Assembly (NCBI RefSeq): GCF_002995495.1
Contig: NZ_PVZV01000001.1
Coordinates: 186,001-250,000 of the forward strand
Reading direction: 5' to 3'
Origin: Actinocorallia populi
GTDB taxonomy: Bacteria; Actinomycetota; Actinomycetes; Streptosporangiales; Streptosporangiaceae
DNA: 64,000 bases
Positions 62,396 through 64,000 of the stretch are shown one piece after another. The notes beneath the pieces are model-generated. The model was not told the origin of the DNA and did not search any database. It worked only from the letters and a program-made list of their open reading frames with translations. The translations under genes and the position numbers were made by a program. Position 1 is the first letter of the stretch; each line of letters starts with the position of its first letter.

Positions 62396-63163
62396 GTGGA
62401 CGGGAACGATCGGGAGTACGCGCGGAGCTGGCTGGCGGCCGACGGCGTCGTAGAGATCAGTGCCGGCGTTTGGACCAGCGCCGAGGAGCCGGATGCACGG
62501 CTGACGGCGTGCGAAGTGGCGCACGAATGGGCGCAGGCGGCCCTGAACGACTCCGAACTCGAACCGGTCGAGCGGCTTCGGCTCGGTTTCGGGATGCTGG
62601 ACCTGCTCGACGAGTTCTGGGTGACCGCCGAGATCGGCTTCATGGTGAAGGCGGAGAAGAACCCGCAGGTGAACGAGGCGCTCTGGGACGCCTACCGCCG
62701 CAGACTCGAGGCGCCGCAGATCGCCGAGAACGTCTCCTACTCCCTGTGGGTGGACTGGTTCGAGAACCACGCCACCGTGGAGACCGCCTTCGCCGAGGTG
62801 CTGGGCGCCGACATCGGGGAACTCCAGCGCGGTGGCCGGCTCGACGAGATCACCCGCGATCCGCTGATCCGGAGGGTCCGCCGGGTGCTGGAGGTCTCCG
62901 GCCCCGTCCCCTGGACGATCAAGCTCCCCGTCCACCAGGCCGTGGCGGGGTTCCCTGAACTGCACCCCGCGCTGTTCAGGGGCCTCCTCCTCAGCTACCA
63001 CGACGTCTACGGCGACCTCGAACCCCGTGCCGCCCTCGCCCTTCTGGAGCGGCTCGAACTTCCGCCCGGAACCGAGCACCTCGCCACGCTGAGCGCGGTC
63101 CTCAGGGAAGGCCACACCAACCACTACCGCTCCCCGGGGGCCTGGGACCACGCAAAGCAGTGA
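62396..63163 (+). CDS. Unrecognised protein
   Basis: 255 residues, acidic, mostly helical, no signal or membrane segment. It has paired hydrophobic-helix segments such as RLRLGFGMLDLLDEFW and HQAVAGFPELHPALFRGLLLSYHDVYGDLEPRAALALLERL, but no motif I can name. Codon use matches its neighbours, so it is a real gene. GTG 62396 is the most upstream start and lacks a strong ribosome site. It stands alone between the cold-shock spacer and the HPF1-like gene. Confidence 0.7.
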   Translation: MDGNDREYARSWLAADGVVEISAGVWTSAEEPDARLTACEVAHEWAQAALNDSELEPVERLRLGFGMLDLLDEFWVTAEIGFMVKAEKNPQVNEALWDAYRRRLEAPQIAENVSYSLWVDWFENHATVETAFAEVLGADIGELQRGGRLDEITRDPLIRRVRRVLEVSGPVPWTIKLPVHQAVAGFPELHPALFRGLLLSYHDVYGDLEPRAALALLERLELPPGTEHLATLSAVLREGHTNHYRSPGAWDHAKQ

Positions 63164-63251
63164 GAAGCGGCAGGGCTTCCACATCCGCACGAAAGCCTGC
63201 GGAAATCAATAAATCCGGCAAACTCCAGCGATAAGCCATTACCATGCACCA

Positions 63252-64000
63252 ATGGATGACGACACACGAAGGCAAGCAGCTCTCGAAACGATGTGGGAGC
63301 GTTTCCCCGCCGTCTCGGAAAGGGTCCAGCAGGTTTACGGACTGCGGCTCCCCCGCCACCTCGCCGTGTTCTGCGCCTTGTGGAAGAGCGCCGATTCCGC
63401 AGAACGGCAGGCGCTCGGCCACCTGGGCGTGGGCCCGTTCGGCGTCTCCGACTACTTCGGCGACGACGGGCTGCGGCTGGTGGGCCGCGACGGGCTGGAC
63501 GAGCGGCTCCACGGCCGCTTCCGGTGCGACCCCGCCGAATTCGTGACGGTGATGACGGGCGGCTCCGACGGGCTGCATTACGGCCTTTGGTACGACGACC
63601 CGGCCGAACTCCCCTCGTTCGTCGCACACAACTACGCCCGCGATTCCGCGGAGACCTGGACCAACCATTTCCCGGCCCTGATCATGGAGCTGCGCGACAT
63701 CGTCTCCATGGCGATGTCGGACTACGGCGACAGCGGCGAGGAGGCGGAAATACTCCAGCCTCTCGTCGCCGCCCTGGAATGGTTCGCCCCTGCGGAGTAC
63801 CAGGCCCTGGAGACCGACGGAAAACCGCGTTGGGCATCGGCGGCGCGGCCTTCCGGCTTCCCCTCGATCTTCCCCGCCCTGCCGCCGGACAGCGGCGATC
63901 CGCACTCGTCGCAGTCGAGCAGCCGCCTGTCGGCCTTCCGGAACGGCACTCCCGAGGCCGCCGAATGGATCACGCGGGCCGAGCAGGAGCTGGCGGCCGG
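63252..64000 (+). CDS. HPF1-like ADP-ribosylation family protein (incomplete at window end)
   Basis: An open frame of 249 codons running off the right edge without a stop. After MDDDTRRQAALETMWERFPAVSERVQQVYGLRLPRHLAVF comes VGPFGVSDYF and the stretch CDPAEFVTVMTGGSDGLHYGLWYDDPAELPSFVAHNYA, which resembles histone PARylation factor 1 (DUF2228): DPPEF..T, then Y-H-x-G-x-(F/W)-x-D-x-P-(D/A)-E. HPF1 completes the active site of PARP enzymes in animals; bacterial homologues are uncharacterised. The C-terminal half, with the residues that would decide catalysis, is only partly included. The start lacks a ribosome site, so it may be leaderless. Confidence 0.7.
   Translation, partial: MDDDTRRQAALETMWERFPAVSERVQQVYGLRLPRHLAVFCALWKSADSAERQALGHLGVGPFGVSDYFGDDGLRLVGRDGLDERLHGRFRCDPAEFVTVMTGGSDGLHYGLWYDDPAELPSFVAHNYARDSAETWTNHFPALIMELRDIVSMAMSDYGDSGEEAEILQPLVAALEWFAPAEYQALETDGKPRWASAARPSGFPSIFPALPPDSGDPHSSQSSSRLSAFRNGTPEAAEWITRAEQELAA

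Overview
The window is GC-rich DNA from a filamentous-type actinomycete. Pointers are a WhiB-like gene, an ECF42-type sigma factor with its DGPF partner, Spo0M, DUF6458, DUF1206 and DUF3817 proteins, F420/PPOX proteins, GTG/TTG starts and the near absence of AT-rich spacers. I would guess order Streptosporangiales or a near relative, but no rRNA or other decisive marker is present. About 70 protein genes were recognised; no tRNA, rRNA, IS element, prophage or CRISPR array was seen.

Layout. 1-8 kb: purS at the edge, a beta-helix membrane protein, a three-gene 2-oxoacid dehydrogenase operon (E1a-E1b-E2), a DUF6458 protein and a FadE5-like acyl-CoA dehydrogenase. 8-15 kb: Spo0M, a second copy of the beta-helix membrane protein, an SDR, a rhomboid protease, a WhiB-like regulator, two GNATs, a quinone reductase and a gamma-glutamylcyclotransferase. 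15-21 kb: a copper module (CsoR-type operator, secreted protein, CopA) and an acetate-type symporter with its DUF485 partner. 21-26 kb: HxlR/oxidoreductase pair, an ABC exporter with its own two-component system, and MarR. 27-29 kb: a second ClpP pair with a PopR/ClgR-like regulator ending in Leu-Ala-Ala. 29-33 kb: ECF42 module, a maleylpyruvate-isomerase-like protein, a nitroreductase and three different kinds of tandem repeat. 33-36 kb: a four-gene cassette resembling type VII/WXG100-like secreted proteins. 36-43 kb: TetR genes, a phosphotransferase, a kinase-fold protein lacking the DFG aspartate, pirin/MarR and a phosphoesterase. 43-46 kb: proline catabolism (PucR regulator, ProDH, P5CDH). 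47-54 kb: DUF1206, PPOX, a large fused indolepyruvate ferredoxin oxidoreductase, a VOC protein and a 1-Cys peroxiredoxin. 54-57 kb: a divergent pair formed by a macrodomain protein and a protein that fuses a uracil-DNA-glycosylase fold to an arginine-type ADP-ribosyltransferase, then a secreted His-rich peptide. 57-64 kb: MerR/SDR pair with a classical MerR promoter, a secreted amidohydrolase, a DEAD-box helicase behind a cold-shock gene, an unknown protein, and at the right edge an incomplete HPF1-like gene.

The most unusual locus is 54.0-56.6 kb. A UDG-fold domain that would direct the protein to DNA (with the catalytic Asp changed to Asn) is joined to an R-S-ExE ADP-ribosyltransferase, and a macrodomain protein, the usual reader or eraser of ADP-ribose, is encoded back to back. 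I know of no described system with this architecture. A second ADP-ribosylation-related gene (HPF1-like) lies about 6.7 kb downstream. Other points worth attention are the PopR-ClpP circuit with a duplicated popR tail, the repeat arrays at 30.7-33.1 kb and the probable pseudokinase.
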